Shown here in pieces: positions 29,144 through 38,534 of a stretch of 64,000 bases of DNA; within the stretch, counting starts at the first letter, position 1, and each line of letters starts with the position of its first letter. Origin of the DNA: Acidobacteriota bacterium (GTDB taxonomy: Bacteria; Acidobacteriota; Blastocatellia; Pyrinomonadales; Pyrinomonadaceae); assembly GCA_019639115.1 (NCBI GenBank), contig JAHBSM010000012.1, positions 54,824 to 118,823 on the forward strand, read 5' to 3'. The notes beneath the pieces are model-generated. The model worked only from the letters and a program-made list of their open reading frames with translations. It did no database searches and was not told the origin of the DNA. A program made the position numbers and the translations under genes.

Positions 29144-30562
29144 TCACAGATCGTCGATTATGCCGAGTGCGGCCTCGGTCCCGCCCTGTGTGATATTGAC
29201 CAGCGAGCCGGCTCCGAGCCTTACCATGCCGCCTTCGACATCGCCGGCGAACAAGAACGGATCGAAATCGACGTTCTGCTCGACCATCCTTGCGCCGTTC
29301 TCGTCAAAATACGGCATCGCAGCCTTCTCGACCGGCACACGAAGCTGGACGATATGGCCCTGGTCGAGCGCTTCGCTGATGGCATCGTCCCAGGCGGACT
29401 CGTCCGCTTCCCATCCAAATACGATGCCGTGGCCGCCGTAATCGTCGTTAGGCTTGATAACGAAGGATGAGCGTTCGCGACGGATTAGGCCGGGAAGGTC
29501 GTGCTCGACACCGCGAAACAGCGTTCTGGATTCGCGGACCACACGCGTCCAGGGCACGTGTGCACGAATGGCTGAAAGCTGTGCGGGCGTGAAAAGCCGC
29601 TCATATCGCTCGGCGGTGAGGATCGCAAAGCTCGACTTTTTGTGCGGGATCTTTGACCGAAAAGGATTGATCATGCAGACATCGCGATTCTCAAGAGCGA
29701 CATAGAGCGGGTGCGTCTCGTCAAATCGCTCAAGGAACTCGTGGATGATCACGCGTTTGAAGAAGATATCGATCTCTGACCCGCGAGCGTGCAGCCGCGT
29801 ACCACTTAGGCCGAGCTCGTGCGGGTCGCAAATCATCGCGTCGAGTCCGGCCGAGCGAAAGTAATCGGCGAGCAGTTCGAATTCGGCGGCCGTGTCCACG
29901 CCTTCCCAATCGACGATAGCTATCATCGGCTTTGCTTTTTCGCCGCCGGACCGCGAATATGCGTCGAGAACGGCCGCTAGGAGCCGCTCCATCGGCCTCG
30001 GGAACGTCACACGCTCGTTCGAGATGAATTCCCTTACCGCCGGAACATTGTCGAACAGCCGCTCGAGCGACACCTGATCGCCCACGCCGGCCGGATTCTC
30101 GCCGTTGTATTCGAGGAACGCGAATCCGTCGCCCGCAAGGAATGTATCTAGCCGGCTCGTGATCGATACATTCTCGAATCCCGGGTCGAGCCTCGCCCAG
30201 CGCGCCTCTTTCTCTGTGACGCCGAGCTCCGCCATCAGCGCGGCATCGCCGAGCGCGGCCTGCGTGATCGCGTTGAACGCTCCGAATAGATGAGCCGCCG
30301 CGGCTCGGATCGCCTGATATCGCGAAGATTCAAGAAAATACGGCCTCGGATACGGGCAGATCGGCCGCGAACCGTGCAGTATGCCGCTCCGACGCTGCTG
30401 TTCGTTCAGCATTTCGAAGAGGTCAAAGTCCCGTTCGTGCTCCGCGATCAGCCTGCGGTCGAGGTCTGCGATGGCTTCTTTGGCAGCTCTGCTCATCGGC
30501 AAATTTATCGGTCGTGAAGGATGAGAATATGGTTCAGCAGTTAATTTAGACCAATTTGCCAC
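29144..30562 (-). CDS. Circularly permuted ATP-grasp family protein
   Basis: 472 residues, unlike standard ATP-grasp enzymes in that the ATP-binding elements are arranged in permuted order. Visible motifs: FLEYNGENPAGVG (about 148-160), IVDWEG, VIKPNDDYGGHGIVFG (about 375-390, a glycine-rich nucleotide-binding segment) and MVEQNVDFDPFLF near the end. The family (CP_ATPgrasp, glutathionylspermidine synthase-like) makes amide or peptide bonds with acyl phosphate intermediates. It is divergent from pspA. The GTG at 30562 has a GAGG 10 nt upstream; an ATG at 30496 is an alternative start. Substrate unknown. Confidence 0.75.
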   Translation of the reverse strand: MANWSKLTAEPYSHPSRPINLPMSRAAKEAIADLDRRLIAEHERDFDLFEMLNEQQRRSGILHGSRPICPYPRPYFLESSRYQAIRAAAAHLFGAFNAITQAALGDAALMAELGVTEKEARWARLDPGFENVSITSRLDTFLAGDGFAFLEYNGENPAGVGDQVSLERLFDNVPAVREFISNERVTFPRPMERLLAAVLDAYSRSGGEKAKPMIAIVDWEGVDTAAEFELLADYFRSAGLDAMICDPHELGLSGTRLHARGSEIDIFFKRVIIHEFLERFDETHPLYVALENRDVCMINPFRSKIPHKKSSFAILTAERYERLFTPAQLSAIRAHVPWTRVVRESRTLFRGVEHDLPGLIRRERSSFVIKPNDDYGGHGIVFGWEADESAWDDAISEALDQGHIVQLRVPVEKAAMPYFDENGARMVEQNVDFDPFLFAGDVEGGMVRLGAGSLVNITQGGTEAALGIIDDL

Positions 30563-30622
30563 GGATAGCTAACCTCGCTCACGCGGCAGGCGGCAATATC
30601 TTCTTTCATTGGAGCGTTTTCC

Positions 30623-30631
30623 TGTTATACT
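30623..30631 (+). promoter_or_regulatory. Extended -10 promoter candidate for pspA
   Basis: TGTTATACT: a TG-N-TATACT extended -10 about 90 bp upstream of the pspA start. No clear -35 was found at the usual spacing, which suits an extended -10 promoter. Confidence 0.35.
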
Positions 30632-30723
30632 TGTCGCTGAAATTGCAACTTTGCCGTTCGCCGCGTCGTAAGGTGGGTAGCTGTAGTTTGCTGTTTTACA
30701 TTTTTGAGGAGCGGATCATTGAA

Positions 30724-31506
30724 ATGGGATTGTGGGCACGGATAACCCGAGTATTCAGGGCCAGCACAGGTGCGGCTCTGGACAAGATCGAAAATCCTGA
30801 ACTTGTTCTCCAACAGACCATCAGGGACATGCGCGACCGCATACCGGAGCTTAACAACTCCGTCGCACAGGTCATGGCCACGGAGCGGCTGCTGCAGAAG
30901 AACAAAGAGAATTTGGACAAGCAGGTCATCGATCTCGATTCTAAGATCAAGGCCGCTGTCAAAATGGGCCGCGACGATATCGCAACGGCCTATATCGGCC
31001 AGCTTCAGCAGGCTCAGGTCGATGCGGAACGCACGAGCGCACAGCTCGAACTCGCTACCGCCGCGTCAGCCAATGCTCTGAAAGCAAGGGACAATTACGT
31101 CCTGAATATGAAGAAGCGCACCGCGGAGGCGATGCAGCTTATCTCCGCCGCCAAGCAGGCCAAGCTCCAGGAGCAGCTTGCACAGACGATGGAAGGCTTC
31201 AATATCGGCGACGACGCATCGACGTTCAACGAGATGCGCGAAAAGATCGAACGCCGGGTCGCGGCGGCAGAGGCCAAGCTCCAGCTTGGCACGTCGTCAG
31301 TCGATTCGCAGATGGCCGACATCGAACGCGAGGCGATGGACATCCAGTTGCAGGACAAGCTGCTGGCATATAAGCAGCAGATGGGCCTGCTCGGAGCCGC
31401 TCCCGCGACCGATAGCAAGCAGATCGCCGGCACGTCCGCCGACGAGGCTGAAGTGCTCGAACAAGTACTCGTTAACGAAACTGAAGATGCAGCGGGCTCG
31501 AACTGA
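30724..31506 (+). CDS. pspA: PspA/Vipp1 (IM30) family membrane-stress protein
   Basis: A 260-residue protein that is almost entirely helical. It polymerises on the inner membrane and protects it (ESCRT-III-like fold). The start MGLWARITRVFRASTGAALDKIENP is typical of PspA/Vipp1, with the amphipathic membrane-binding N-terminal helix. A long coiled coil fills 30-220. The chosen ATG at 30724 has GAGGAG 15 bases upstream. A longer open frame upstream (from 30556) has no homology. A C-terminal tail (about 225-260) rich in acidic residues is unlike E. coli PspA. Two bases or so of spacer separate it from a downstream membrane gene in the same direction. Confidence 0.93.
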   Translation: MGLWARITRVFRASTGAALDKIENPELVLQQTIRDMRDRIPELNNSVAQVMATERLLQKNKENLDKQVIDLDSKIKAAVKMGRDDIATAYIGQLQQAQVDAERTSAQLELATAASANALKARDNYVLNMKKRTAEAMQLISAAKQAKLQEQLAQTMEGFNIGDDASTFNEMREKIERRVAAAEAKLQLGTSSVDSQMADIEREAMDIQLQDKLLAYKQQMGLLGAAPATDSKQIAGTSADEAEVLEQVLVNETEDAAGSN

Positions 31507-31547
31507 TCGCAGGCGAGCGATCGAGGCAGATTAACGCCGCCCACCAG

Positions 31548-32396
31548 ATGGCAGATATCGCGAAATACAAACAGGGCGTCGATCGGTTCAATTCCAGCTA
31601 CCTCAAGGAGGCTCTGTCCGAGCCTTATAATTTTTGGGGAATGGCGGGTTTTCTGGCCGTGGCCGCTTTTACCGGCAGCGTGATCCCGCTGCTGCTCGCG
31701 CTTGTAGTCGAGGTAGTTTACGCGACCGTCGTACCCAATCTGCCGGTTTACCGCCGTCACGTCGAGCAGCGGTACAAGGAAAGGGCGTTGGCCGCGTACA
31801 AGGCCGATCGCGAGGCTCTGATCAAATCATTCACCCAACGCGAACGCGAAGCCGTAGAGTATCTGCGATGGCTGAAAGCAAAGATCCAAGACAACTATCG
31901 CAAGTTCACCGGAGCGGTCGAACTGCCGTCTAATCTAAAAGCTCTCGACCAGCGGTGGGAAGACTTCGTCGATCTGCTCGACGTTTATCGCCGACGGAAA
32001 CAGCATCTCAAGACGATCAACCGAACGACGGTACACAATCAGTTGTCGCAGGCGTATCGTGCAATGGAGTCTGCCCCTGACGACAAGACAAAACGGATAC
32101 AGCAGACCAACGTCGAGATACTGAAACGCCGCATCGCGTCTTTTGACGAGATCGAACGAAGCGTAAAGCTGGTCGAAGGCCAACTCCAGTCGATCGAGAA
32201 TTTCTTTAGCTACCTGAACGATGAGATCGTCACGATATCGACGCCCGAGAAGTTCTCCCTGCTTGATTTCGAGCAGCTCTCCGATTCCATAGCGATGACC
32301 AAACAGATGCTCGACGCAACGGCCGACGACGTGGGCCAGCTCGACCTCTACAACCGCGAAATGGGCAATCTCGAACTCCTCCCGGGATCAAAGTAA
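31548..32396 (+). CDS. Two-TM coiled-coil protein of unknown function, next to PspA
   Basis: 282 residues. An N-terminal hydrophobic stretch at about 29-62 (FWGMAGFLAVAAF; VIPLLLALVVEVVYATVVP) can form two TM helices or a hairpin. The rest (65-282) is highly charged and helical with coiled-coil heptads. No family recognised. It starts 41 bp after pspA and 93 bp before an ATP-grasp gene, all co-directional, so it is probably part of one unit. A membrane anchor or partner for the PspA polymer is a reasonable guess. Confidence 0.7.
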   Translation: MADIAKYKQGVDRFNSSYLKEALSEPYNFWGMAGFLAVAAFTGSVIPLLLALVVEVVYATVVPNLPVYRRHVEQRYKERALAAYKADREALIKSFTQREREAVEYLRWLKAKIQDNYRKFTGAVELPSNLKALDQRWEDFVDLLDVYRRRKQHLKTINRTTVHNQLSQAYRAMESAPDDKTKRIQQTNVEILKRRIASFDEIERSVKLVEGQLQSIENFFSYLNDEIVTISTPEKFSLLDFEQLSDSIAMTKQMLDATADDVGQLDLYNREMGNLELLPGSK

Positions 32397-32489
32397 GGCC
32401 TCTTGCCCCAATATCCTACTTGGAATAAAATGTTAGTTTCGATCATCGGTGGTAGATCCATCTGAGTTCGGTTCTATTAAAATTGAAAT

Positions 32490-33446
32490 ATGAAAAAAGT
32501 AGGAATTCTGGCCGGTCGTGAGGTAACGTTCCCCGAATCGATCATCAAGAGTATCAACGAGAACGGCGGCGGCGAGGTCACAGCGGAATTGGTATCGGTC
32601 GGCGGCATTCGCCTCGACGAGCCTAAGCGTTATGACGTGATCATCGACCGTATCTCGCACGAAGTTCCCTATTATCGAGCGATGCTCAAGCGTATGGCGC
32701 TCGAGGGCACCTATATCATCAACAACCCTTTCTGGTGGTCGGCGGATGATAAATTCTTCAATTTTTGCCTCGCCGCCAAGATCGGCGTCGCTATACCGAA
32801 GACCGTCCTGCTGCCCCAGCACAGCTACATCAAAGACATCACGAGCGAATCGCTCCGCAACCTCGAATTCCCGATCAAATGGGAAGAGATCGTCGAGTAT
32901 GTCGGCTTCCCTGCTTTTCTCAAACCGCATGACGGCGGCGGCTGGAAGAATGTGTCCAAGATCCACTCGCTTGAGGAACTGTTCGCTGAATACAACGAAT
33001 CGGGAACGCTCTGTATGACCCTGCAGGAAGGCATAGAGTACGACCAATTCGTCCGCTGCTACTGCGTCGGCAAAGAGAAAGTGCTTATAATGCCGTACGA
33101 CCCGTCGAAACCTTATCTTTCGGGTATGCAGTACGTCGATGTGGACGATTATCTTTCGCCGGAGCTGCATGCCCGCGTCGAGCAGGACGTCAAAACCATC
33201 TGCACCGCTCTGGGTTATGACCTCAACACGGTCGAGTTCGCCATCAAGGACGGCATACCGTATGCGATCGATTTCATGAATCCGGCTCCTGATGCCGAGC
33301 TCGCTTCGGTCGGCGAAAAGAACCATCGCTGGATCGTGGACAATATGACCGAATTCATCCTCGCAAAGCTCAAGACAGGCTGGGACGCTCCCGAGTATCG
33401 CTGGTCGGCAATGCTCAACCCGGCCGAACGCTCAGCTGCGAAATGA
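32490..33446 (+). CDS. ATP-grasp family amide/peptide ligase
   Basis: A 318-residue RimK/D-Ala-D-Ala ligase-like protein. N-terminal pre-ATP-grasp domain; central ATP-grasp with FPAFLKPHDGGGWKNV (about 135-150, adenine/phosphate Lys and glycine-rich loop), LQEGIEYDQFVRCY (about 182-195) and metal-binding Glu/Asp/Asn in VEFAIKDGIPYAIDFMNPAPDAE (split motif: TVEFAI then DFMNPAP). Such enzymes join a carboxylate to an amine via acyl phosphate. The start begins MKKVGILAGRE. It is third in the PspA-led group. A peptide-tagging or cofactor-making role is possible but unproven. Confidence 0.8.
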   Translation: MKKVGILAGREVTFPESIIKSINENGGGEVTAELVSVGGIRLDEPKRYDVIIDRISHEVPYYRAMLKRMALEGTYIINNPFWWSADDKFFNFCLAAKIGVAIPKTVLLPQHSYIKDITSESLRNLEFPIKWEEIVEYVGFPAFLKPHDGGGWKNVSKIHSLEELFAEYNESGTLCMTLQEGIEYDQFVRCYCVGKEKVLIMPYDPSKPYLSGMQYVDVDDYLSPELHARVEQDVKTICTALGYDLNTVEFAIKDGIPYAIDFMNPAPDAELASVGEKNHRWIVDNMTEFILAKLKTGWDAPEYRWSAMLNPAERSAAK

Positions 33447-33464
33447 TTGTGAACTCTCTAGAAA

Positions 33465-33500
33465 AAAGCCGGCGCGACCCGTCAAGGTCACGCCGGCTTT
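33465..33500. terminator. Bidirectional terminator between the ATP-grasp gene and the DUF3616 gene
   Basis: Perfect stem AAAGCCGGCG / CGCCGGCTTT with a 16-base loop, flanked by A-run on one side and T-run on the other, so it can serve both convergent genes. Confidence 0.8.
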
Positions 33501-33522
33501 GATCGTCTCTGCGTGTCTTAAT

Positions 33523-36500
33523 TTACGGCTCGGCCACTATAACGACCTCGGTTATTTCATCGACAACGCTTACAAAGCGAAGCGGGAACCGGTATCGCTT
33601 CGACGCAGCCAATATCACATAGGTCTCCCCGACCTCGACATCGTCAAACATAAAGTAACCGAACGGCCCGGACCGCGCCTTTCTGACAGTACCGTCCGAG
33701 GAACGGAGTTCGATCTCGGCAGCACCGACACCATCGCCGAATGCGTTCACGAGCCGGCCGCTGATCGCAACACCCGCCGCCGTCGGAGCAAGCCCGACGA
33801 GCGTCTTGTCGCTGCGGAATTTCTTGAGCCTGTCGTTCGGCAGCTCTTTGGCGATCACGCCGTCACCGTAGTAGATGTCGTCGCCGTTGTCGCTTACAAG
33901 CTGAACGGTGACCTCCGCTTCAGGACTCAGTGAACTGAGCCCGGCCGGGACCTCGACAATGCCTTCGGGATGCTGATCGCCAAAGTTAACGCGTCGCCGG
34001 ATCGGTACATCGCCGGGATTCCCCGTCCATTCGTATATCGCGAAATCCCAGGTCGAGGTCGGCGATCCCGCCAGGATCAGATACTCGTTCGCCGAGCTTT
34101 TCTTTATCTCGCGTATGCCGCGGCCGCCGAGATCGAGCAGGAACGGCGCTCCGAACGTCGCAGGTCCTGCGGACGGGTTAGCCGTCACTAGAGACGCGTA
34201 ATTCGTTACCGGGACGATCAATGCGTTTGTTCGCGTCGCGACCGGTTCGAGCGGTGCGCGGAAACACACGTACATCGCCGAGCCATCGGGCGAGGTCGTA
34301 ATGCCTTCGATGTTGAATCCGCTGCCGTCCGGCTCTTCGGGTATCTTGGGCGGAGCTGCGCTCGATGCCAGGCCAAAATATCCGGCACCTAGGCCGTGGC
34401 CGTTTGAGTTATCCCAGGCGATCAGGTCGGCCTTGAGCCCTTCGTATCGGCCGACATAGGTCAGCGCCGTCGAGACGCCCGATCCGGACACGTCCGTAGC
34501 AAAGAACCGCGAACGATTTACGCGATTGTTGCCCGACGCTGAATTGCTGTGCGATGCCATCCAATAGATCCGCGACCCGATCCTCATCGAGGCTTCGATA
34601 TCCACTTCACGAGGGATGCCGCCGCTGATGTCGGTAAGGCCAAGGTTCGAGGTCACGTCAAAATTCGCGAGCGGCAGCCCCGAAGCGGCACGCTCGTACA
34701 AGCGGAGGCCCTGGTCTTCGTCGTCGGCGACGAACATCAGGTCGGCATCGACCGCAACAGCGGTCGATGCGTCGGCCCGTCCAGTATGCCAGCGTGTGTC
34801 AGCAGTAGCCGATGGCGGCACCGACGCCGCGTAATTGATCACGTACGACGCGGACAGCGAGCCGTCGCTGACGGTGACCGTGATGTTCGAATATCCGGTG
34901 GACGCCGGCGTTATTTTCAGATTTCGCGACGAACCGCCGCCCGTCAGAGAGAGTCCGGCCGCGGGCACCACTGTCAGATTGCTGCTGACCGCCGTTACGT
35001 TAAGCGAACCTGCCGGCGTCTCTGCGTCATTAACAGTGAAGTCAACGCCGAAAAGCTGTGCCGGATCTGAAGTGTCACCGATGACGCCGCTCAGGACCCC
35101 GGGACCCGCCGCTGGCAGATCGATCAACGGCGTCGTGCTGCTCTCGGTAATGGTCGGGGCCGTGTTAGGAGCTGCATCTACCACAGTAGTGACCGACGCC
35201 GTAGAAGTGTTATTCGTTTCGTTGCTCTCGGTGATGGTATTGTCCGGATCAACGACCGCCGCCCCGATAGGAACCACGACCGAGCCGACCGATGTTGGCG
35301 TGACCGAAACGGTGAACGTTGCCGAACCTGCAGCCGCGATCGAGGCTCCGGTACACGTGACCAACCCGCTCGAGTGCGAGCACGAGAATCCTCCAGTGCC
35401 TGACGCTGAACCATATGTCACGCCCGACGGAAGTGTGAACGTCGCTTTTACGCCCGTTGCGTTGGCCGATCCCACATTCGAGGCAGTGATCGTATAGTCG
35501 TACGGCGTGCCGACAACTCCCGTGGCCGGGCCGCTTACGCCGATCGTGAGGTCGGGCACAGCCACTGAAGCAGGTGCAAGTGCAACGCCGCGAAACGCAA
35601 AATTTGTTCCAGCGTTGGCGATCGTTGTCGGAGTACCGCTTATGGAACCCCCGAAACCACTCGTGTCAACTATCTTGATCAGGGCATTGTTGGAAGCGAG
35701 GTTCGTAGTAGCATAAATATCGACATTTGCGCCGTTCGGGACGGCGGCTAGTCCAAACAGCGTCCCTGAAGCGGTTGCCGAACCTCGCTGCGTCCACCCA
35801 CTACCAGTCCATTCGTATTTTTCGATCGCAGATCCGTCAACTAAATAGAGAGTGTCAAGCCCGTTCAGATTGGTCGCACCGGTAGTAGTACTTCTGTCAA
35901 GAAATACAAAGGACCCGGAGCCCGATCCGATGCCGCCCGAACTGAACACAATATTTGTCGGTGCGGTAGCGGTAGTCGGAGGTGCACTAGGAGCTCCGTA
36001 TGACGAGATCGCAGTCGTGGTGCTCGTAAACATTATACCAGCGAAGATGGCAGAGTTTCGCAGATTCGCCGATGCGATCTGTGTACTGGTGGTTGGCACC
36101 GACGATGTTGCATCCGAATAACGCAGACCATTGGTTGCGGCAGGAGTTGCAGTACCGGCTGCCCATACAAGGTCCCCATTCGAAGTAACCGCTCCCCGGG
36201 CATTATCTCCTGAAAATGCGTCTGTCCAACGGGTTTTGACCACCACGTTCCCGGCGGCATCGATGTTTGCAACGTTTCGATTTGCCACAGCGGACGTCGT
36301 CCCAGTCACCGAGGCAGTTGCAACCTGGGCATCTATACCAATGAGCGAAAGAAACTGGCCGTCTCCCGATCGGTTCAACTGGCCGTTCGATGTAGCGGTT
36401 CCGCTGTCGGTAAAGCCGCCCTGATTGTTTCCACCGGTTGTAAACGACGGCAAGTTGATGATATTACCCGTTGAGGTACCAGAAGGCGTAAACTCGACAA

Positions 36501-36795
36501 GCGCGATCGGAAATGCGGCGTTGCTTAGAGTGGTAGTGCCGTTTCCGATCCTGTTAACGACGAGGTTCCCAGCGGTGAATGCCGCAGCCGGGGCCAGGTC
36601 CGGTGTTTTCGCCGCGTCGTTTTGGTCTGCGGCGCTGGTCTGCGCTGATGCCGGAACGTCGAATATAGTCAAAGGCGGCAGCAGCGAACCGACTCCAGCA
36701 AGCTGTATGCAGACCGCTGTTAAAGTTACTACGAATAAGAACGCTCCTCGGCGGAGCGAACCGGTTCTCTGTGATCTCATAAAATTCGGCTTCAA
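33523..36795 (-). CDS. Secreted multidomain protein: DUF11/CARDB-type, Ig-like and DUF3616 domains
   Basis: 1090 residues with an N-terminal signal/anchor (RRGAFLFVVTLTAVCIQL; Met1 at 36795, Met6 also possible). Order: Ser/Thr/Ala-rich propeller-like region (about 60-410); a DUF11/CARDB domain starting PDLTIGVSGPATGVVG (about 415-545) with the SNETNNTSTA end; an Ig-like domain (about 560-665); a DUF3616 region (about 670-1000, FVADDEDQGLRLYER; VDIEASMRIGSRIYWMASH); and a C-terminal carboxypeptidase-regulatory-like beta domain (about 1010-1090). Probably surface or secreted. Function unknown: DUF3616 is often found in extracellular proteins with repeated beta domains. Confidence 0.75.
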   Translation of the reverse strand: MKPNFMRSQRTGSLRRGAFLFVVTLTAVCIQLAGVGSLLPPLTIFDVPASAQTSAADQNDAAKTPDLAPAAAFTAGNLVVNRIGNGTTTLSNAAFPIALVEFTPSGTSTGNIINLPSFTTGGNNQGGFTDSGTATSNGQLNRSGDGQFLSLIGIDAQVATASVTGTTSAVANRNVANIDAAGNVVVKTRWTDAFSGDNARGAVTSNGDLVWAAGTATPAATNGLRYSDATSSVPTTSTQIASANLRNSAIFAGIMFTSTTTAISSYGAPSAPPTTATAPTNIVFSSGGIGSGSGSFVFLDRSTTTGATNLNGLDTLYLVDGSAIEKYEWTGSGWTQRGSATASGTLFGLAAVPNGANVDIYATTNLASNNALIKIVDTSGFGGSISGTPTTIANAGTNFAFRGVALAPASVAVPDLTIGVSGPATGVVGTPYDYTITASNVGSANATGVKATFTLPSGVTYGSASGTGGFSCSHSSGLVTCTGASIAAAGSATFTVSVTPTSVGSVVVPIGAAVVDPDNTITESNETNNTSTASVTTVVDAAPNTAPTITESSTTPLIDLPAAGPGVLSGVIGDTSDPAQLFGVDFTVNDAETPAGSLNVTAVSSNLTVVPAAGLSLTGGGSSRNLKITPASTGYSNITVTVSDGSLSASYVINYAASVPPSATADTRWHTGRADASTAVAVDADLMFVADDEDQGLRLYERAASGLPLANFDVTSNLGLTDISGGIPREVDIEASMRIGSRIYWMASHSNSASGNNRVNRSRFFATDVSGSGVSTALTYVGRYEGLKADLIAWDNSNGHGLGAGYFGLASSAAPPKIPEEPDGSGFNIEGITTSPDGSAMYVCFRAPLEPVATRTNALIVPVTNYASLVTANPSAGPATFGAPFLLDLGGRGIREIKKSSANEYLILAGSPTSTWDFAIYEWTGNPGDVPIRRRVNFGDQHPEGIVEVPAGLSSLSPEAEVTVQLVSDNGDDIYYGDGVIAKELPNDRLKKFRSDKTLVGLAPTAAGVAISGRLVNAFGDGVGAAEIELRSSDGTVRKARSGPFGYFMFDDVEVGETYVILAASKRYRFPLRFVSVVDEITEVVIVAEP

Positions 36796-36949
36796 AATTC
36801 TGATTGGTTCGAGAATAACCGACCCAGGTTACAAAAACTTGAATTTGAGCCTAAATGTCGCTTACCTTAGCACCGGCGACGCCGGATTCCGCCGAAACAT
36901 GACTTTGTGATAGTCTGTCGTCGTTCCCTCTGAATTAATTCGAATCATT

Positions 36950-38485
36950 ATGAAGACCGCAAAAGCCCTGATCTTCGTCTGTCTCCTCGGCACCCTCGGC
37001 ACCTCATCCTCCGGCCAGCAGGCCGTCGGGTCGCCACAGCCGCGTCCCGCGGAAACGCCTGCCGCCAGGCCTCCGCAGCCAGATGAACCGCCTGTCGTCG
37101 CAAAGCGTTCGATACGGGTCGGATCGAGGCAGTTGAATTACACCGTCACGACCGGTTTTATGCCGATCAGGAATGCCGCGAACGGCGAGACGGAAGCGCG
37201 TATCTTTTTCATGGCATACACGCTCGACGACGCACCCAAAAGCAGGCCGCTGATGTTCTCGTTCAACGGAGGGCCGGGCTCGGCAAGCGTGTGGCTGCAT
37301 CTCGGAGCGCTTGGCCCGCGACGCGTAAAAATGCTTGACGACGGCATGCTCCCGCCGCCGCCGTATGAGATGGAAGACAACCAATCCACCTGGCTCACCG
37401 AGACCGACCTTGTGTTCATCGATCCGGTCGGCACCGGATATTCGCGTGCTGCCAAACCCGAGCTCGCGAGCAAATTCTTCGGCGTGAACGGCGATATCGA
37501 GTCCGTCGGCGAGTTCATCCGCATGTATCTGGGCCGCAGCGAACGCTGGTCGTCGCCGCTTTTCCTCGTAGGCGAAAGCTACGGCACAACTCGAGCATCG
37601 GGACTCTCGAACTGGCTATTCGAGCACGGAATCGCCCTGAACGGCGTCGCTCTCGTTTCGGCGGTGTTGAATTTCCAGACCATCAGATTCGCCGACAACA
37701 ACGATATGCCGCTCGTATTCATCCTCCCGTCATATACGGCGACGGCGTGGTACCATAAGCGGCTCTTGCCCGATCTTCAGCGGCGTCCGCTGGAGCAGGT
37801 CGTGGACGAATCACGAAAATTCGCCGCCTCGGAATATCTGCCGGCAATGCTGCGGATCGATACGCTCGACCAGAAAGAAAGGGCAGCTCTCGCCGAGCGA
37901 TTCAGCAGATTTACGGGCCTCAGCCGCGAGTTCGTCGAGCGTCAGAATTTCCGTGTCGAGTTGGGCGAATTCAACAAAGAGATTCTCAGAAGCGAACGGC
38001 GGACAACCGGACGGCTAGACAGCCGCTTCAAAGGAATCGATCGCGATGCAGGCGGCTCGGGGCCCGACAGCGATCCGTCGATGAATGCGATACGTCCGCC
38101 TTATACGTCGGCCTTTAACGACTACGTCCGCCGGGAGCTTGGCTTCAGATCGGATGTGGAGTATTACATACTCGGCGGCGGCATCACGACGCCGTGGAAC
38201 TGGAACGTCAGCAACGGCTACGCCGACACCAGCATCCCGATGAAGGACGCGATGGCGAAGAATCCGTATATGAAGATCTGGTTCGCTCAGGGATATTACG
38301 ACATGGCGACTCCGTTCTTTGCGGCCGAGTACACCGTGTCAGCGATGAATCTCGATCCGACGTTGCGGCGTAATATCTCGTTCGATTACTATGAGGCGGG
38401 CCACATGATGTATATCGACGTCACGTCGCTGAAAAAGCTCAAAACGGATGCGGCCGCATTTATCGCGAACGCATTGAAGCGCTGA
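36950..38485 (+). CDS. Serine carboxypeptidase, peptidase family S10
   Basis: A 511-residue secreted enzyme that removes C-terminal residues from peptides, often at acidic pH. Signal peptide (about 1-20), a Pro-rich segment, then the alpha/beta-hydrolase fold. Visible motifs: FNGGPGSASVW (oxyanion region, about 105-115), nucleophile Ser210 in VGESYGTT, catalytic Asp near GYYDMATP and His in YEAGHMMY (about 485). The WxNGGPGS-like segment and GESYG are diagnostic of S10. It is followed 49 bp later by a small secreted gene. Bacterial S10 enzymes are common in Acidobacteria and fit protein scavenging. Confidence 0.9.
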   Translation: MKTAKALIFVCLLGTLGTSSSGQQAVGSPQPRPAETPAARPPQPDEPPVVAKRSIRVGSRQLNYTVTTGFMPIRNAANGETEARIFFMAYTLDDAPKSRPLMFSFNGGPGSASVWLHLGALGPRRVKMLDDGMLPPPPYEMEDNQSTWLTETDLVFIDPVGTGYSRAAKPELASKFFGVNGDIESVGEFIRMYLGRSERWSSPLFLVGESYGTTRASGLSNWLFEHGIALNGVALVSAVLNFQTIRFADNNDMPLVFILPSYTATAWYHKRLLPDLQRRPLEQVVDESRKFAASEYLPAMLRIDTLDQKERAALAERFSRFTGLSREFVERQNFRVELGEFNKEILRSERRTTGRLDSRFKGIDRDAGGSGPDSDPSMNAIRPPYTSAFNDYVRRELGFRSDVEYYILGGGITTPWNWNVSNGYADTSIPMKDAMAKNPYMKIWFAQGYYDMATPFFAAEYTVSAMNLDPTLRRNISFDYYEAGHMMYIDVTSLKKLKTDAAAFIANALKR

Positions 38486-38534
38486 TGAATTTTTGCATTT
38501 TGCCGAACCGGCCGGCTGCCGGACGACCCAATTT

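Noticed and set aside
32433..33326. 297-residue minus-strand frame over the ATP-grasp gene
   Set aside because: Antisense shadow of a protein with clear ATP-grasp motifs.
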